Positions 17,989-27,686 of a DNA stretch of 64,000 nt are shown here, in pieces. Below the pieces are notes generated by a model. That model worked only from the letters and a program-made list of their open reading frames with translations. It made no database searches and had not been told where the DNA came from. The DNA is from Chitinophagaceae bacterium. Lineage in GTDB: Bacteria > Bacteroidota > Bacteroidia > Chitinophagales > Chitinophagaceae. The DNA lies in the NCBI GenBank assembly GCA_947454235.1, contig CANGIY010000008.1, positions 1 through 64,000 of the forward strand, given 5' to 3'. Within the stretch, counting starts at the first letter, position 1. Each line of letters opens with the position of its first letter. Both the position numbers and the translations under genes were made by a program.

Positions 17989-18110
17989 ACCTCTACCCCA
18001 GCCCTTCTCCATGAATGGAGAAGGGTGCAAAGATGCCTGCTGCATCTTTGATTTTTGGTGCTTTTTGTCTGAATCAACATTTACAAGATTATAGGATTCT
18101 CAGGAATCAA
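17989..18110. repeat. dispersed palindromic repeat, family A
   Basis: CACCTCTACCCCAGCCCTTC, then a stem CTTCTCCATGAATGGAGAAG, GCAAAGATGCC..GCATCTTTG, and TTTTTGTCTGAATCAA. The copy at 20321-20443 has the same order of elements, and 3966-4035 and (inverted) 18340-18384 hold shorter versions. Confidence 0.6.
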
Positions 18111-18160
18111 TTTGATACCGAGAAACTGTCATAGTTTTCATTTGATCATGATTAATCAAA

Positions 18161-18280
18161 GTTCAAGACAAGTCGATGTGGTTTGCAAGCGGATGCTTAC
18201 CCAGTATTAGGACGAGGCGAGACGCCTAGACCAGGGGGCAAGATAAACAGGCAGGTCGGATACCTGCCGCCACCCAAGCT
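18161..18280. repeat. dispersed repeat, copy 2
   Basis: About 90% identical to 15205-15290 over its first 85 bases. The tail instead ends in GGCAGGTCGGATACCTGCC, a different small palindrome, so the tail region has been exchanged between copies. Confidence 0.6.
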
Positions 18281-18384
18281 TAGAAGACTCTAAGCTTAAC
18301 CTTAGTGCGTATTTGCGCAATGTTATTGGTGCCAACGGCACCAATACACCCTTCTCCATTCATGGAGAAGGGCCGGGGATGAGG

Positions 18385-20256
18385 TTATTCTTTCACCACC
18401 CGAATAACCCTATACCTATCAATTTTTACAAAATAAACACCCGGTGCCCAGTTGCTGGAGGTGAGTGAGTGCGATTTTGCAGGGGTTTCAAGGTGTGTGC
18501 TGTAAACAATTTTACCCAGCGCATCGCTTATTTCCAACTGATTCCAATATTGCTCTGATTCAATGGTTAGGTTTTTACTAACCGGATTAGGGTAACAGTT
18601 GATGGTACCCACATTGTAGTTGGTTACTTCAGGTATTGATACAGGACTATCAATATACTTATTGTTACTGGTTACAGAGTCGTAACAAGTACGGGCTGTA
18701 CTTACCAACGTGGCTGTAATTGTATCGTTGCCTGTTCCCTTGATGTAACTCACCGTTGGAATTGTCGTTGTAGCAAACAAATTTCCGCGATTTCGCCAGT
18801 GTATTTCATAGCTGCCCGCTGTACCAGTAATGGTGGCTGTAAGCCGCACTGTATCGCCTAAGTGCGCGGTTACGCTGCCTGTGGTCAGAGATATAACAGG
18901 CGCAGGAAGGCTGCTTACGGTCATAATGATTATGTTACTACTCACAGGGCTGGTAGTGTCGCAAACGAACCGGGGTGTCACAAAACACCGGACTGTATCG
19001 CCATTGGTGGGACTATAACGAAAATTGGGGGCATCGCCGCTCATGGTGGTGCCATTGACCGTCCAGCGGTAGTGACCACGGTAGCGGGGGTTACCCAATG
19101 TGCAGTAAAACGTAATAGGCATGCCATAACACAACCAATCTACTGAACTCCCCGCAACAATAGTTGCACTCAAGGCGCCTGTTTGTGGAACTGCGATTTT
19201 ACGGATAACGGAATAGGTATTGTCCAGGTAATATATATTATCGCAGCTATCTATATTTAAACCATCAACGTAACGCAGTTTAACGCTGTCAACCCTTGTT
19301 CCGTCTGCTGAATATCCTGTATCGCCCATACCAGCAAAAGTGTAAACCCGTTCGTCATCGGCATGAACTGACATAATTCTAAAGTTATTGCCAATTCGAC
19401 GCCCTATAATTAAATCCTTTCGGGAATTTTGGACAATTCCATATGGGAGTATCTGACTAGACAATCTTGGAAGACCTTCTCCAGCGTAGCCAGAGGAGTC
19501 GTTCCCTGCGTAGCGATCAATAATGTGAGTTACAGGATCGATTCGTCGAATATTATATTGTTCCGCCAAATAAATTGCACCGCTGGAATCTATGATAAAG
19601 CCATGTCCATAAATTTTGGCGGCAGTCGCAGGACCTCCATCACCATCAAGCCCCCCGACATGAAATGTCCCGGCTACTTTATATATGTTCCCAGTCCGTC
19701 GATCAATCTTCGTAATTATAGTCTCGGTTTCTGAGCATATAAATAAATTATCATCTTTGTCAAAATGTAAAAACTCTGGATATGGCACGCCCGCTGCTGT
19801 CGCAGGACCGCCATACCCTGAATCAAAATGGGCTCCAGTGCCGGCATAGGTACTTATTATGCCTGTGCGCATATCTATTTTGCGCACCTTAAATTTTTCT
19901 CCTACATACATATCTCCATGGCTGTCAAATGCAAGCCCCCAAGGCCATTGTAAACTGGCGGCTGTCGCAGGACCGCCATCTCCCGACGAGCTATCGCCAC
20001 CATTGAAAGCAAAAGGCAAAAAGGTGCCATCGGGTGTTATCTTTCTTAAATAACCACAATATCTTTCCATTATGTACGCAGTTCCATCAGGTCCAAGGTA
20101 AGGACCTGCATTACAAATTGTTGCGGCGGTTGCAGGACCACCAATGCCTGTTTCATATCCAATTCCAGGACGCCCAATTAACGTGGTGATACGTCCATAT
20201 TGGGCAAAGGATAGGTGGGAATGAAAAAGCAGAATAATGAGTATGAATCTTCTCAT
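18385..20256 (-). CDS. NHL-repeat surface protein with T9SS type A sorting domain
   Basis: 623 residues from the ATG at 20256 (MRRFILIILLFHSHLSFA is a signal peptide; a longer frame to 20331 lacks one). Residues ~20-360 hold about six NHL-type blades marked by GDGGPATAA and YGGPATAA followed by a D..GD.Y..E pattern. An Ig/PKD-like region follows with C..TSPVSSN and ITGTAGSYEIHW. The final ~70 residues (CYPNPVSKNLTIESE to VYFVKIDRYRVIRVVKE) are a T9SS type A sorting domain. Probably a surface beta-propeller; ligand unknown. Confidence 0.85.
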   Translation of the reverse strand: MRRFILIILLFHSHLSFAQYGRITTLIGRPGIGYETGIGGPATAATICNAGPYLGPDGTAYIMERYCGYLRKITPDGTFLPFAFNGGDSSSGDGGPATAASLQWPWGLAFDSHGDMYVGEKFKVRKIDMRTGIISTYAGTGAHFDSGYGGPATAAGVPYPEFLHFDKDDNLFICSETETIITKIDRRTGNIYKVAGTFHVGGLDGDGGPATAAKIYGHGFIIDSSGAIYLAEQYNIRRIDPVTHIIDRYAGNDSSGYAGEGLPRLSSQILPYGIVQNSRKDLIIGRRIGNNFRIMSVHADDERVYTFAGMGDTGYSADGTRVDSVKLRYVDGLNIDSCDNIYYLDNTYSVIRKIAVPQTGALSATIVAGSSVDWLCYGMPITFYCTLGNPRYRGHYRWTVNGTTMSGDAPNFRYSPTNGDTVRCFVTPRFVCDTTSPVSSNIIIMTVSSLPAPVISLTTGSVTAHLGDTVRLTATITGTAGSYEIHWRNRGNLFATTTIPTVSYIKGTGNDTITATLVSTARTCYDSVTSNNKYIDSPVSIPEVTNYNVGTINCYPNPVSKNLTIESEQYWNQLEISDALGKIVYSTHLETPAKSHSLTSSNWAPGVYFVKIDRYRVIRVVKE

Positions 20257-20320
20257 GGGGCGGTATTTAATACAAAGAGTAAAGTTAAGATTTTTTGTTG
20301 AGTATGAAATGATTTTCCAC

Positions 20321-20443
20321 CTCTTCCCCAACCCATCTCCGCCAGCGGAGATGGGAGCAAAGATGCCGGTGCCGTCTTTGTTGTTGGTTGGCTTCTTTTT
20401 GTCTGAATCAAGGTTTTCAGAATTATTGGATTTCCAGGAATGA
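20321..20443. repeat. dispersed palindromic repeat, family A
   Basis: CACCTCTTCCCCAACCCATC followed by the palindrome CATCTCCGCCAGCGGAGATG, then GCAAAGATGCCGGTGCCGTC and TTTTTGTCTGAATCAAGG. It shares element order with the copy at 17989. The stems differ in both arms but stay complementary, so the hairpin rather than the sequence seems conserved. Confidence 0.6.
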
Positions 20444-20483
20444 CGAGTGTTATCTGAACATCTTTTCGCGCTTTTTTCTTAAC

Positions 20484-20518
20484 AAAAAAGGTGCCCTACC
20501 TCTAAGTAAAGCACCTTT
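20484..20518 (-). terminator. terminator of the Fe-S oxidoreductase gene
   Basis: AAAGGTGC and GCACCTTT pair around a 16-base loop, with an A-run at 20484-20489 giving a U-tract on the minus strand. It lies 21 bases past the stop codon. Confidence 0.7.
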
Positions 20519-20539
20519 CAATAATGTTTTGATTTGCGG

Positions 20540-21880
20540 TTAACTATTCACCCATGCATCTCTGTCATCAGGACTGAACTTCCATGGAGCCATGTTGTTT
20601 TCGATGTTACCAAACATCATGTTCCATTCCTGTGGTGCATTACTTTCTTCCATAACCAGGTTTCTGCGCAATTGCAGAATGATAGATAGCGGATCAATCA
20701 TCACTGGACAAGCTTCAACGCATGCCTGACAAGTGGTACACGCCCTTAACTCTTCGGTTGAAATGTATCCGTGTAACAATGACTTACCATCGTCAACAAA
20801 CGTACCATTGTTGGCATTCATGTTCTTACCTACTTCCTCTAAACGGTCGCGGGTATCCATCATAATTTTACGCGGAGAGAGCAATTTGCCTGTGTTATTA
20901 GCCGGGCAAGAATCAGTACACCTACCACACTCTGTACATGAATAGGCATCTAACAAATTCTTCCAGCTTAAATCCATTACATCTTTAGCACCAAAACGAG
21001 GAACAGCCTGGTCGCCGGTAGTAGCAGGCGCTTTGTCCGGTTCCATCATATAAAGCACTTCATTTTGTATGTCCTTCATGTTTTTCACTTCACCATTTGG
21101 TGTCAGGCGAGCGTAATAAGCATTAGGGAAAGCCAGCAAAATGTGCATGTGCTTAGAGTAAGGCAAGTAGTTTAAGAACGCAAAAACACCGGCAATGTGC
21201 AACCACCAGCATGTGCGCTCAATACCAATCAATGTACCCGAAGACATACCCGAAAAAGCACCTTTCAACATACCGCTTATCAGGAAGTTAGTCTGATGCC
21301 CTTCCATTGCCATAAAAGGTTTTATATAATGCTCTGCACCCTGCGCTTGCAACACCAAGTCGCACGCATTCATAATCAGGAACATAGACATCAATACAAT
21401 CTCGGTAATCAAAATAAGATTTGCATCGTTTTTAGGCCAGCCATTTAACTCAGGGAGGTTAAGGCGTTTTACTTTAACCACATTACGGCGCATCAGGAAG
21501 ATGAAGCAACCAATCAACACCGAAGCTGCGAGTACTTCGAAAAAGCCAATCAAAAAGGTATAAAGACCGCCCAGCATAGGAGCAAAAACCCTGTGCGTAC
21601 CTAGAACACCATCGAGTACAATCTCCAGAATTTCGACATTGATGATGATAAAACCACCATACACAAACAAGTGCAGGATGGCAGGCAATGGGCGCTTGAA
21701 CATTTTCTTCTGCCCGAGTGCCAACAAAATCATATTGCGCCAGCGTTGGTCGCTGTTATCAGAAAGGTCTTCATCTTTACCCAACTTAATGTTGCGCGCA
21801 ATTTCTTTCACTTTCTTTGCGAAAAGGAAAACAGATACACCTGCAAGTACTACGAAAAGTATTTGTTGGACTATTGCCAT
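20540..21880 (-). CDS. membrane-bound 4Fe-4S oxidoreductase (HdrC/NarI-like)
   Basis: 446 residues. Five or six membrane helices in the first ~250 residues resemble the gamma subunit fold of nitrate-reductase-type haem b proteins. A soluble ferredoxin-like domain follows with CTECGRCTDSCPANNTGK and CTTCQACVEACPV, each giving a CxxCxxCxxxCP ligand set for a [4Fe-4S] cluster. It probably passes electrons between quinones and a soluble partner. In many Bacteroidota this gene is followed by a cysteine-rich CCG-domain protein; here the next gene is an unrelated surface protein after a terminator, so the partner is missing from this site. Confidence 0.82.
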   Translation of the reverse strand: MAIVQQILFVVLAGVSVFLFAKKVKEIARNIKLGKDEDLSDNSDQRWRNMILLALGQKKMFKRPLPAILHLFVYGGFIIINVEILEIVLDGVLGTHRVFAPMLGGLYTFLIGFFEVLAASVLIGCFIFLMRRNVVKVKRLNLPELNGWPKNDANLILITEIVLMSMFLIMNACDLVLQAQGAEHYIKPFMAMEGHQTNFLISGMLKGAFSGMSSGTLIGIERTCWWLHIAGVFAFLNYLPYSKHMHILLAFPNAYYARLTPNGEVKNMKDIQNEVLYMMEPDKAPATTGDQAVPRFGAKDVMDLSWKNLLDAYSCTECGRCTDSCPANNTGKLLSPRKIMMDTRDRLEEVGKNMNANNGTFVDDGKSLLHGYISTEELRACTTCQACVEACPVMIDPLSIILQLRRNLVMEESNAPQEWNMMFGNIENNMAPWKFSPDDRDAWVNS

Positions 21881-21994
21881 CAGTAAACAGAATTAAAATA
21901 CGAAATTAGTTGGTTTTACGCTAAAAAAGAAACCTAACCCACTCCGCAACTGCTTCTGTTGAACAACTAGGCATTAATTGGGGGAAACAACCGC

Positions 21995-24208
21995 TTATAG
22001 TTTCATCCACTTCAATCTTAAACTGCTTAAAACCACCGATACAGAAGAAAGCGCCATTGCACCACCCGCAATCATGGGGTTAAGCGTAAAACCATTGAAC
22101 GGAAACAATACTCCGGCTGCAACCGGTATCATGATTACATTATAGAAAAACGCCCAAAAAAGATTCTGATGAATGGTTGAAACTGTCTTCCTGGATAAAT
22201 AGATCGCGTTTGGCAGCACCTGCAAATCTGACGACATCAAAGTGAGCTGCGCAACTTCCATAGCCACATCGGTTCCCGAACCCATTGCTACACTCACATC
22301 GGCTTGTGCCAGCGCAAGGCTGTCATTAATTCCATCACCCACCATAGCTACTACTTTACCTTTTTGCTGCAGTTCTTGAATGAATAGGGATTTATCACTG
22401 GGTGAAGCCTCGGCTTTGTAGTTAGATATACCAGCTTCCTGAGCAATGGAGTAGGCAGTTATTTCATTATCGCCTGTAAGCATGTAGGTTTCAATACCCA
22501 TGTCTTTTAGACGTGCAACAGCAAATTTTGAATTGACCTTGATTTTATCAGAGACAGCAAGTGCTGCAAGTGTTGTAAACTGGTTCGCAAGTATAACGAT
22601 GGTATATGCCTTTTCGCTCCATTCACTCATTTTCTCCTTCATTCTGTCTTCAATCTTAATACCCATCGATTGAATCAGTTTCACGTTTCCTGCGAAATAA
22701 ATATTACGTTCATGTACCGCTGTTACACCACTACCCGTAATGGAAGTGAATGAAGAAACAGCAGTTGGTGCTATGTGCAAATCTTTAAAAAACTTCGAAA
22801 TCGCCTCACCAATCGGGTGCTCTGAAAGCATTTCCAGCCCCAGAAAAATAGAAGCGTTTTGGTTGGTATCAGCAGGATTTTTCCAATATATATCTACCAC
22901 CATTGGCATACCCTCGGTAATCGTACCTGTCTTGTCAAACACCACAGCATCTACTTTCTTTAAGGCTTCAAGGCAAACAGCATCTTTGATAAGAATGCCA
23001 TTTTCAGCTCCCTTTCCCATACCGGCGATAATTGCGGTAGGAGTCGCTAGTCCAAGAGCGCAAGGGCACGCCACCACCAAAACTGTAATCATAGATAGTA
23101 GTCCCTGATTGAAATAAGCTGTTCCACCAATCACAAGCCAAGCGATAAACGTTACTACCGCAATTGCCAGCACAACCGGCACAAAAATGGAAGCGATTTT
23201 ATCGGTGAGTTGCTGAACGGGGGCCTTACTACCCTGCGCTTGCTGTACCTTTTTTATGATTTGTGCGAGCAACGTGGCGTTACCTACCTTCTCTGCATGG
23301 TATTTAAAATGACCCTTTTGGTTCAATGTTCCAGCAAATACTTTACTGCCTTCGTTTTTTTCCGCAGCCAGAGGTTCTCCTGTTATCATGGCTTCATTCA
23401 CGAACGAATGCCCTGCCACTACAACACCATCTACTGCAATTTTTTCTCCCGGTCTGGCAATCAGCACATCACCCACCACCACATCTTTAAGCGCTATCTC
23501 TTCTTCCTCTTCTCCGTTCATCCTAAACACCGTTTCAGGCTGTAACCCCATCAGCTTTTTAATGGCTGATGATGTTGTGAAACGCGCTTTCTCCTCCAAA
23601 AGTTTACCTAACAAAATGAAGGCAATAACAACCGCAGCCGCCTCAAAATAAACCGGAGCTTCAAGCCCTTTATCTGTCCATATTTTCGGGAACAGCGTAT
23701 TGAATACACTGAAAACATAAGCGATGCCGGTGCTCAATGCCACCAGCGTATCCATGTTTGCCGACATGTGTTTTGCCCTGTTCCAGGCGCGTACAAAAAA
23801 GCCTAAACCGAAGTAAAATACCACAGGGGTAGAAAGCCCCCAAAGTATATAATGGCAATATGGAATGCCCATGAAGAACATGGAAATAATGACCAGGGGA
23901 GTTGCAAAAATGAGCGCCAGCGTTGTTTTCGTTTGCAGCTTTCTGTATTCTCCCAACTGTTTTTTCTCGATATCTTCGGCAGTCACTTCTTCATCATACA
24001 CCAGACCATAGCCTAACGCTTGCACCGTTTGAGCTATTTTATCAATGGAAGTTTCTACTTCTTCATATTCTACCAACGCAGTTGCATTGGCGTAATTCAC
24101 ATCAATGGTCTTGATGCCTTTTTGACCTTTAAGTGCGTTCTGTATACTCGCTGCACATGAAGCGCACGACATTCCGGTTACAGGCACTGATTTTTTAATG
24201 GTAGCCAT
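21995..24208 (-). CDS. copA: copper-translocating P1B-type ATPase
   Basis: 737 residues. An N-terminal heavy-metal-associated domain has GMSCASCAASIQ (CxxC metal site). The membrane metal site is CPCALGLATPTA. Catalytic motifs are DKTGT (phosphorylated Asp), ITGEP, HPIGEA and GDGINDSLALAQADV. Eight membrane helices are expected. The CPC plus HMA CxxC pattern fits Cu(I) export from the cytoplasm. One HMA domain only. It is transcribed alone: 114 bases separate it from the Fe-S protein and the nrdJ terminator lies upstream. Confidence 0.92.
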   Translation of the reverse strand: MATIKKSVPVTGMSCASCAASIQNALKGQKGIKTIDVNYANATALVEYEEVETSIDKIAQTVQALGYGLVYDEEVTAEDIEKKQLGEYRKLQTKTTLALIFATPLVIISMFFMGIPYCHYILWGLSTPVVFYFGLGFFVRAWNRAKHMSANMDTLVALSTGIAYVFSVFNTLFPKIWTDKGLEAPVYFEAAAVVIAFILLGKLLEEKARFTTSSAIKKLMGLQPETVFRMNGEEEEEIALKDVVVGDVLIARPGEKIAVDGVVVAGHSFVNEAMITGEPLAAEKNEGSKVFAGTLNQKGHFKYHAEKVGNATLLAQIIKKVQQAQGSKAPVQQLTDKIASIFVPVVLAIAVVTFIAWLVIGGTAYFNQGLLSMITVLVVACPCALGLATPTAIIAGMGKGAENGILIKDAVCLEALKKVDAVVFDKTGTITEGMPMVVDIYWKNPADTNQNASIFLGLEMLSEHPIGEAISKFFKDLHIAPTAVSSFTSITGSGVTAVHERNIYFAGNVKLIQSMGIKIEDRMKEKMSEWSEKAYTIVILANQFTTLAALAVSDKIKVNSKFAVARLKDMGIETYMLTGDNEITAYSIAQEAGISNYKAEASPSDKSLFIQELQQKGKVVAMVGDGINDSLALAQADVSVAMGSGTDVAMEVAQLTLMSSDLQVLPNAIYLSRKTVSTIHQNLFWAFFYNVIMIPVAAGVLFPFNGFTLNPMIAGGAMALSSVSVVLSSLRLKWMKL

Positions 24209-24276
24209 ATCGACTATTTCTACTGCAAATTTCGTGAGTGCTATTTATATTTTCGGGAACAATTAATACACAAGTA

Positions 24277-24304
24277 AAATAAAACCCGCCATTGATATGG
24301 CGGG
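24277..24304 (-). terminator. terminator of the ribonucleotide reductase gene
   Basis: CCCGCCA and TGGCGGG pair around a 6-base loop, with AAAATAAAA beyond it that reads as a U-rich tract on the minus strand. It lies about 65 bases after the stop. Confidence 0.75.
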
Positions 24305-24368
24305 CTGAAAAACACACTCTGAGTAAAAAAGGATTTATATGTATTCTATGTTCAAATAGCGTTAGTTA

Positions 24369-27300
24369 CTAGCTGCAACCTGTAGTTGTACCGCAGTTAG
24401 GGCACATGTAGCATGTTCCGTTGCGTAACGTAATATTTCCACAATTTCTGCAGGCAGGCGCATCGGCACTGGTTCCCATCAATTTCTTGATATCAGCAGT
24501 ATTCTGAGCCATTGACGCTACCGGAGTAGGTGCAATTACAGCCTTTGGCTTGATAGCTTGAGGTGCAGTTATGCGCACTTGCGACAATTCCTGTTGCATG
24601 CGTGCTTCATCCGACTTTGATACTTTATCCAATTCAGGAACGTGTATCAAATCTTCCCTGTCAAGGTATTCGTAAGCAAGCACCCTGAAGATATAGTCAA
24701 GTACCGATGTAGCTGATTTCAGGTTAGGGTGCTCAACCATACCTGATGGTTCGAAACGTGAGAAGATGAACTTATCAACGAATTCTTCCAAAGGCACACC
24801 ATATTGTAAACCCACAGAAACCGCAATTGCGAAGCTGTTAAGAAGGCTACGCATGGTTGCACCCTCTTTCGCCATATCAATGAAGATTTCACCCAAAGTT
24901 CCGTCGCCGTATTCACCTGTTCTCAAGAACAATGCCTGACCACCTACTTTGCCTTTAATCGTATATCCACGGCGCTTGCTAGGCAATTGTTTGCGCTCAA
25001 CAATACGGCTCAACTGGCGTTTCAACTGCGTATCAGGGCTGGCCTGTACGCGGCGATTCACCTCTTCGAGCAATTCTTCAACAGTCAATAAACTCATGTC
25101 CACTATTTGCGGTCCTTCATTGATTGATGTTGTTTCTTCTTCTGTTTTTGTTTCTTCTTTTTTCTTAGAATCGCTTTTGTTGCTCAACGGCTGGCTCAGT
25201 TTTGAACCATCACGGTACAATGCGCAAGCTTTAAGTCCAAGCTGCCAGCTCAGGTGGTAGCAATCTTTAATTTCGTCAACATTTGCCTCATTCGGCAAGT
25301 TGATTGTTTTCGAAATCGCACCGCTGATGAATGGTTGCACTGCAGCCATCATTCTGATGTGACCGTGAGCGTGAATGAATCTTTCACCTTTTTTACCGCA
25401 CTTGTTAGCGCAATCGAAAACAGGTAAATGTTCTGCTTTCAGGAATGGAGCACCTTCGATTGTCATGGTACCACAAGCATAGTCGTTTGCAGCATCAATT
25501 TCTTCGTCGGTGAAGCCCAACTCGTTCAACAGGTTGAAGTCCATTGCATAGTATTGCTCAGGAGTAAAGCCAAGTCTTTGCAGGCAGCTTTCACCCAAGG
25601 TATATACGTTGAATACGAAACCAATTTCGAACGCACCACCCATTGACGAATCTAGTTTTTTCAACTCATCGGCAATGAAGCCTTTTTCACTCAACGACTG
25701 GTGGTTGATGTAAGGTGCACCCGCCAAGGTACCATGACCTTTAGCGTATTTAACGATAGAATCGATTTCTTCAGGTTTGTAACCCAATTTCTTCAACGCA
25801 GCCGGAATAGACTGATTGATGATTTTGAAGTAACCACCACCCGAAAGTTTCTTGAATTTCACCAAAGCGAAATCAGGCTCAACACCAGTAGTATCGCAAT
25901 CCATAACAAGACCAATAGTTCCTGTTGGTGCAATTACAGTTGCTTGCGCATTTCTGTAACCATATTGTTCACCCAATTGAACTGCTTCATCCCATGCCTT
26001 AGTTGCTGATTTCAACAAATAATCAGGGCAGTATTTCGCGTTAATACCAATTGGTTTAATCTCAAGACCTTCGTAAGCATCGCTGGCATCGTAGGCTGCA
26101 GCACGGTGGTTGCGCATTACACGCATCATGTGCTCTTTGTTTTCAGCAAAGCGCGGGAACGCTCCCAACACCTTAGCCATTTCAGCCGATGTTTTGTAAG
26201 CAACACCATTCATGATAGCAGTGATAGCACCTGCGATAGCACGCGCTTCTTCACTGTCGTAAGGAATACCGCTCACCATCATCATTGAACCAAGGTTGGC
26301 AAAGCCCAAACCAAGAGTACGATAGTCATAACTCAACTGAGCTACTTCAGGTGAAGGGAATTGCGCCATCAACACTGAAATTTCAAGCACAACAGTCCAG
26401 ATACGAGTCATGTATTCGAATCCTTCAACATCAAATTTGCCCGACTCTTCGTTGTAAAAACGACGCAAGTTCAATGACGCAAGGTTACAAGCTGTGTTAT
26501 CAAGGAACATATACTCAGAACAAGGGTTTGAAGCCCTGATCTTACCACCTTCAGGGCAAGTGTGCCACTCGTTGATGGTTGTATCGTACTGTGTTCCCGG
26601 ATCGGCACAACGCCATGCAGCATAAGAAATTTTGCCCCAAAGTTCTTTAGCAGGAATGGTTTTCATCACCTTGCCATTGCCGCGAGCAGTCATTTCCCAA
26701 TCAGCATTGTTGTCTAATGCCTTAAAGAATGAGTTAGGAATCCTAACTGAGTTATTAGAGTTTTGCCCTGATACCGTCTTGTAAGCTTCGCCTTCATAAT
26801 CAGAAGGATAGCCTGCTGAAATTAAAGCAGCTACTTTTTTCTCCTCTTCTACTTTCCAGTCAATGAAGTTTACTACTTCAGGGTGGTCAAGGTCTAGGCA
26901 CACCATTTTAGCAGCACGACGTGTTGTACCACCACTTTTTATTGCACCTGCTGCCCTGTCGCCAATTTTCAGGAAGCTCATCAGACCGCTAGAAGTACCA
27001 CCGCCACTCAGTTTTTCACCTTCAGCGCGAATGTTTGAATAGTTGGTACCTACACCTGAGCCATATTTAAAGATACGAGCTTCACGAACCCAAAGATCCA
27101 TGATACCGCCTTCGTTCACTAAGTCGTCATCAACGCTCAAAATGAAGCAAGCGTGTGGCTGAGGGCGCTCGTAGGCGTTTTTAGATTTTTCTAATTTACC
27201 TGTTTTAGGGTCAACGAAGTAGTGACCTTGTGGTTTACCGGCAATACCGTAACTACTGAACAAACCAGTGTTAAACCACTGCGGTGAGTTAGGCGCACAG

Positions 27301-27686
27301 CTTTGATTCAGAATTGAATACACCAATTCGTCATAAAAAACCTGTGCATCGTTATCAGAAGCGAAATAACCGTATTGTTTACCCCACCCCATCCAGCAAT
27401 CAGCTAAACGATGAGCCACTTGTTTAATGGAAGTTTCGTGAGAAGTGCTGCCGTCAGGTTGTGGTACACCAGCTTTTCTGAAATACTTTTGAGCAAGAAT
27501 GTCAGTAGCAATTTGTGACCAGTGCTTAGGCACTTCCACGTTATTCAATTCAAATACCTTTTCACCGGTTGGGTTACGAATTACTGATGTTCGGTAGTCA
27601 TACTCGAACAAGTCATAAACGTTTACACCTTCCCTAGTGTAGTGTCTTTGAAAAACAAGACCTTTCTGTGTTTTTTTTGAACTCAT
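24369..27686 (-). CDS. nrdJ: class II (adenosylcobalamin-dependent) ribonucleotide reductase
   Basis: 1,105 residues from the ATG at 27686 (MSSKKTQKGLVFQRHYT; an ATG at 27740 would add 18 residues). It reduces ribonucleotides to deoxyribonucleotides using a B12-derived radical. Recognisable parts are the finger-loop region with the ASNPCSEYMFLDNTACN motif (radical cysteine in NPCSE), QATVIAPTGTIGLVMDCDTTG, and a TSCPD domain at ~900-1000 (GQALFLRTGEYGDGTLGEIF). The tail has a CRNCG...CYMCPNCGTTTGCS zinc-ribbon or redox motif. The length fits the long NrdJ subtype. No class I genes are near. Transcribed alone. Confidence 0.93.
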   Translation of the reverse strand: MSSKKTQKGLVFQRHYTREGVNVYDLFEYDYRTSVIRNPTGEKVFELNNVEVPKHWSQIATDILAQKYFRKAGVPQPDGSTSHETSIKQVAHRLADCWMGWGKQYGYFASDNDAQVFYDELVYSILNQSCAPNSPQWFNTGLFSSYGIAGKPQGHYFVDPKTGKLEKSKNAYERPQPHACFILSVDDDLVNEGGIMDLWVREARIFKYGSGVGTNYSNIRAEGEKLSGGGTSSGLMSFLKIGDRAAGAIKSGGTTRRAAKMVCLDLDHPEVVNFIDWKVEEEKKVAALISAGYPSDYEGEAYKTVSGQNSNNSVRIPNSFFKALDNNADWEMTARGNGKVMKTIPAKELWGKISYAAWRCADPGTQYDTTINEWHTCPEGGKIRASNPCSEYMFLDNTACNLASLNLRRFYNEESGKFDVEGFEYMTRIWTVVLEISVLMAQFPSPEVAQLSYDYRTLGLGFANLGSMMMVSGIPYDSEEARAIAGAITAIMNGVAYKTSAEMAKVLGAFPRFAENKEHMMRVMRNHRAAAYDASDAYEGLEIKPIGINAKYCPDYLLKSATKAWDEAVQLGEQYGYRNAQATVIAPTGTIGLVMDCDTTGVEPDFALVKFKKLSGGGYFKIINQSIPAALKKLGYKPEEIDSIVKYAKGHGTLAGAPYINHQSLSEKGFIADELKKLDSSMGGAFEIGFVFNVYTLGESCLQRLGFTPEQYYAMDFNLLNELGFTDEEIDAANDYACGTMTIEGAPFLKAEHLPVFDCANKCGKKGERFIHAHGHIRMMAAVQPFISGAISKTINLPNEANVDEIKDCYHLSWQLGLKACALYRDGSKLSQPLSNKSDSKKKEETKTEEETTSINEGPQIVDMSLLTVEELLEEVNRRVQASPDTQLKRQLSRIVERKQLPSKRRGYTIKGKVGGQALFLRTGEYGDGTLGEIFIDMAKEGATMRSLLNSFAIAVSVGLQYGVPLEEFVDKFIFSRFEPSGMVEHPNLKSATSVLDYIFRVLAYEYLDREDLIHVPELDKVSKSDEARMQQELSQVRITAPQAIKPKAVIAPTPVASMAQNTADIKKLMGTSADAPACRNCGNITLRNGTCYMCPNCGTTTGCS

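Larger units (their letters stand above)
17807..18384. other. gene-free stretch with dispersed palindromic repeats
   Basis: Upstream region of the SBBP protein followed by three repeat elements: a CTCTACCCCAGCCCTTCTCC palindromic element from ~17989, the second copy of the GTTCAAGACA repeat at 18161, and an inverted copy of the palindromic element at 18340-18384 ending against the next gene. No coding potential seen. Confidence 0.6.
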
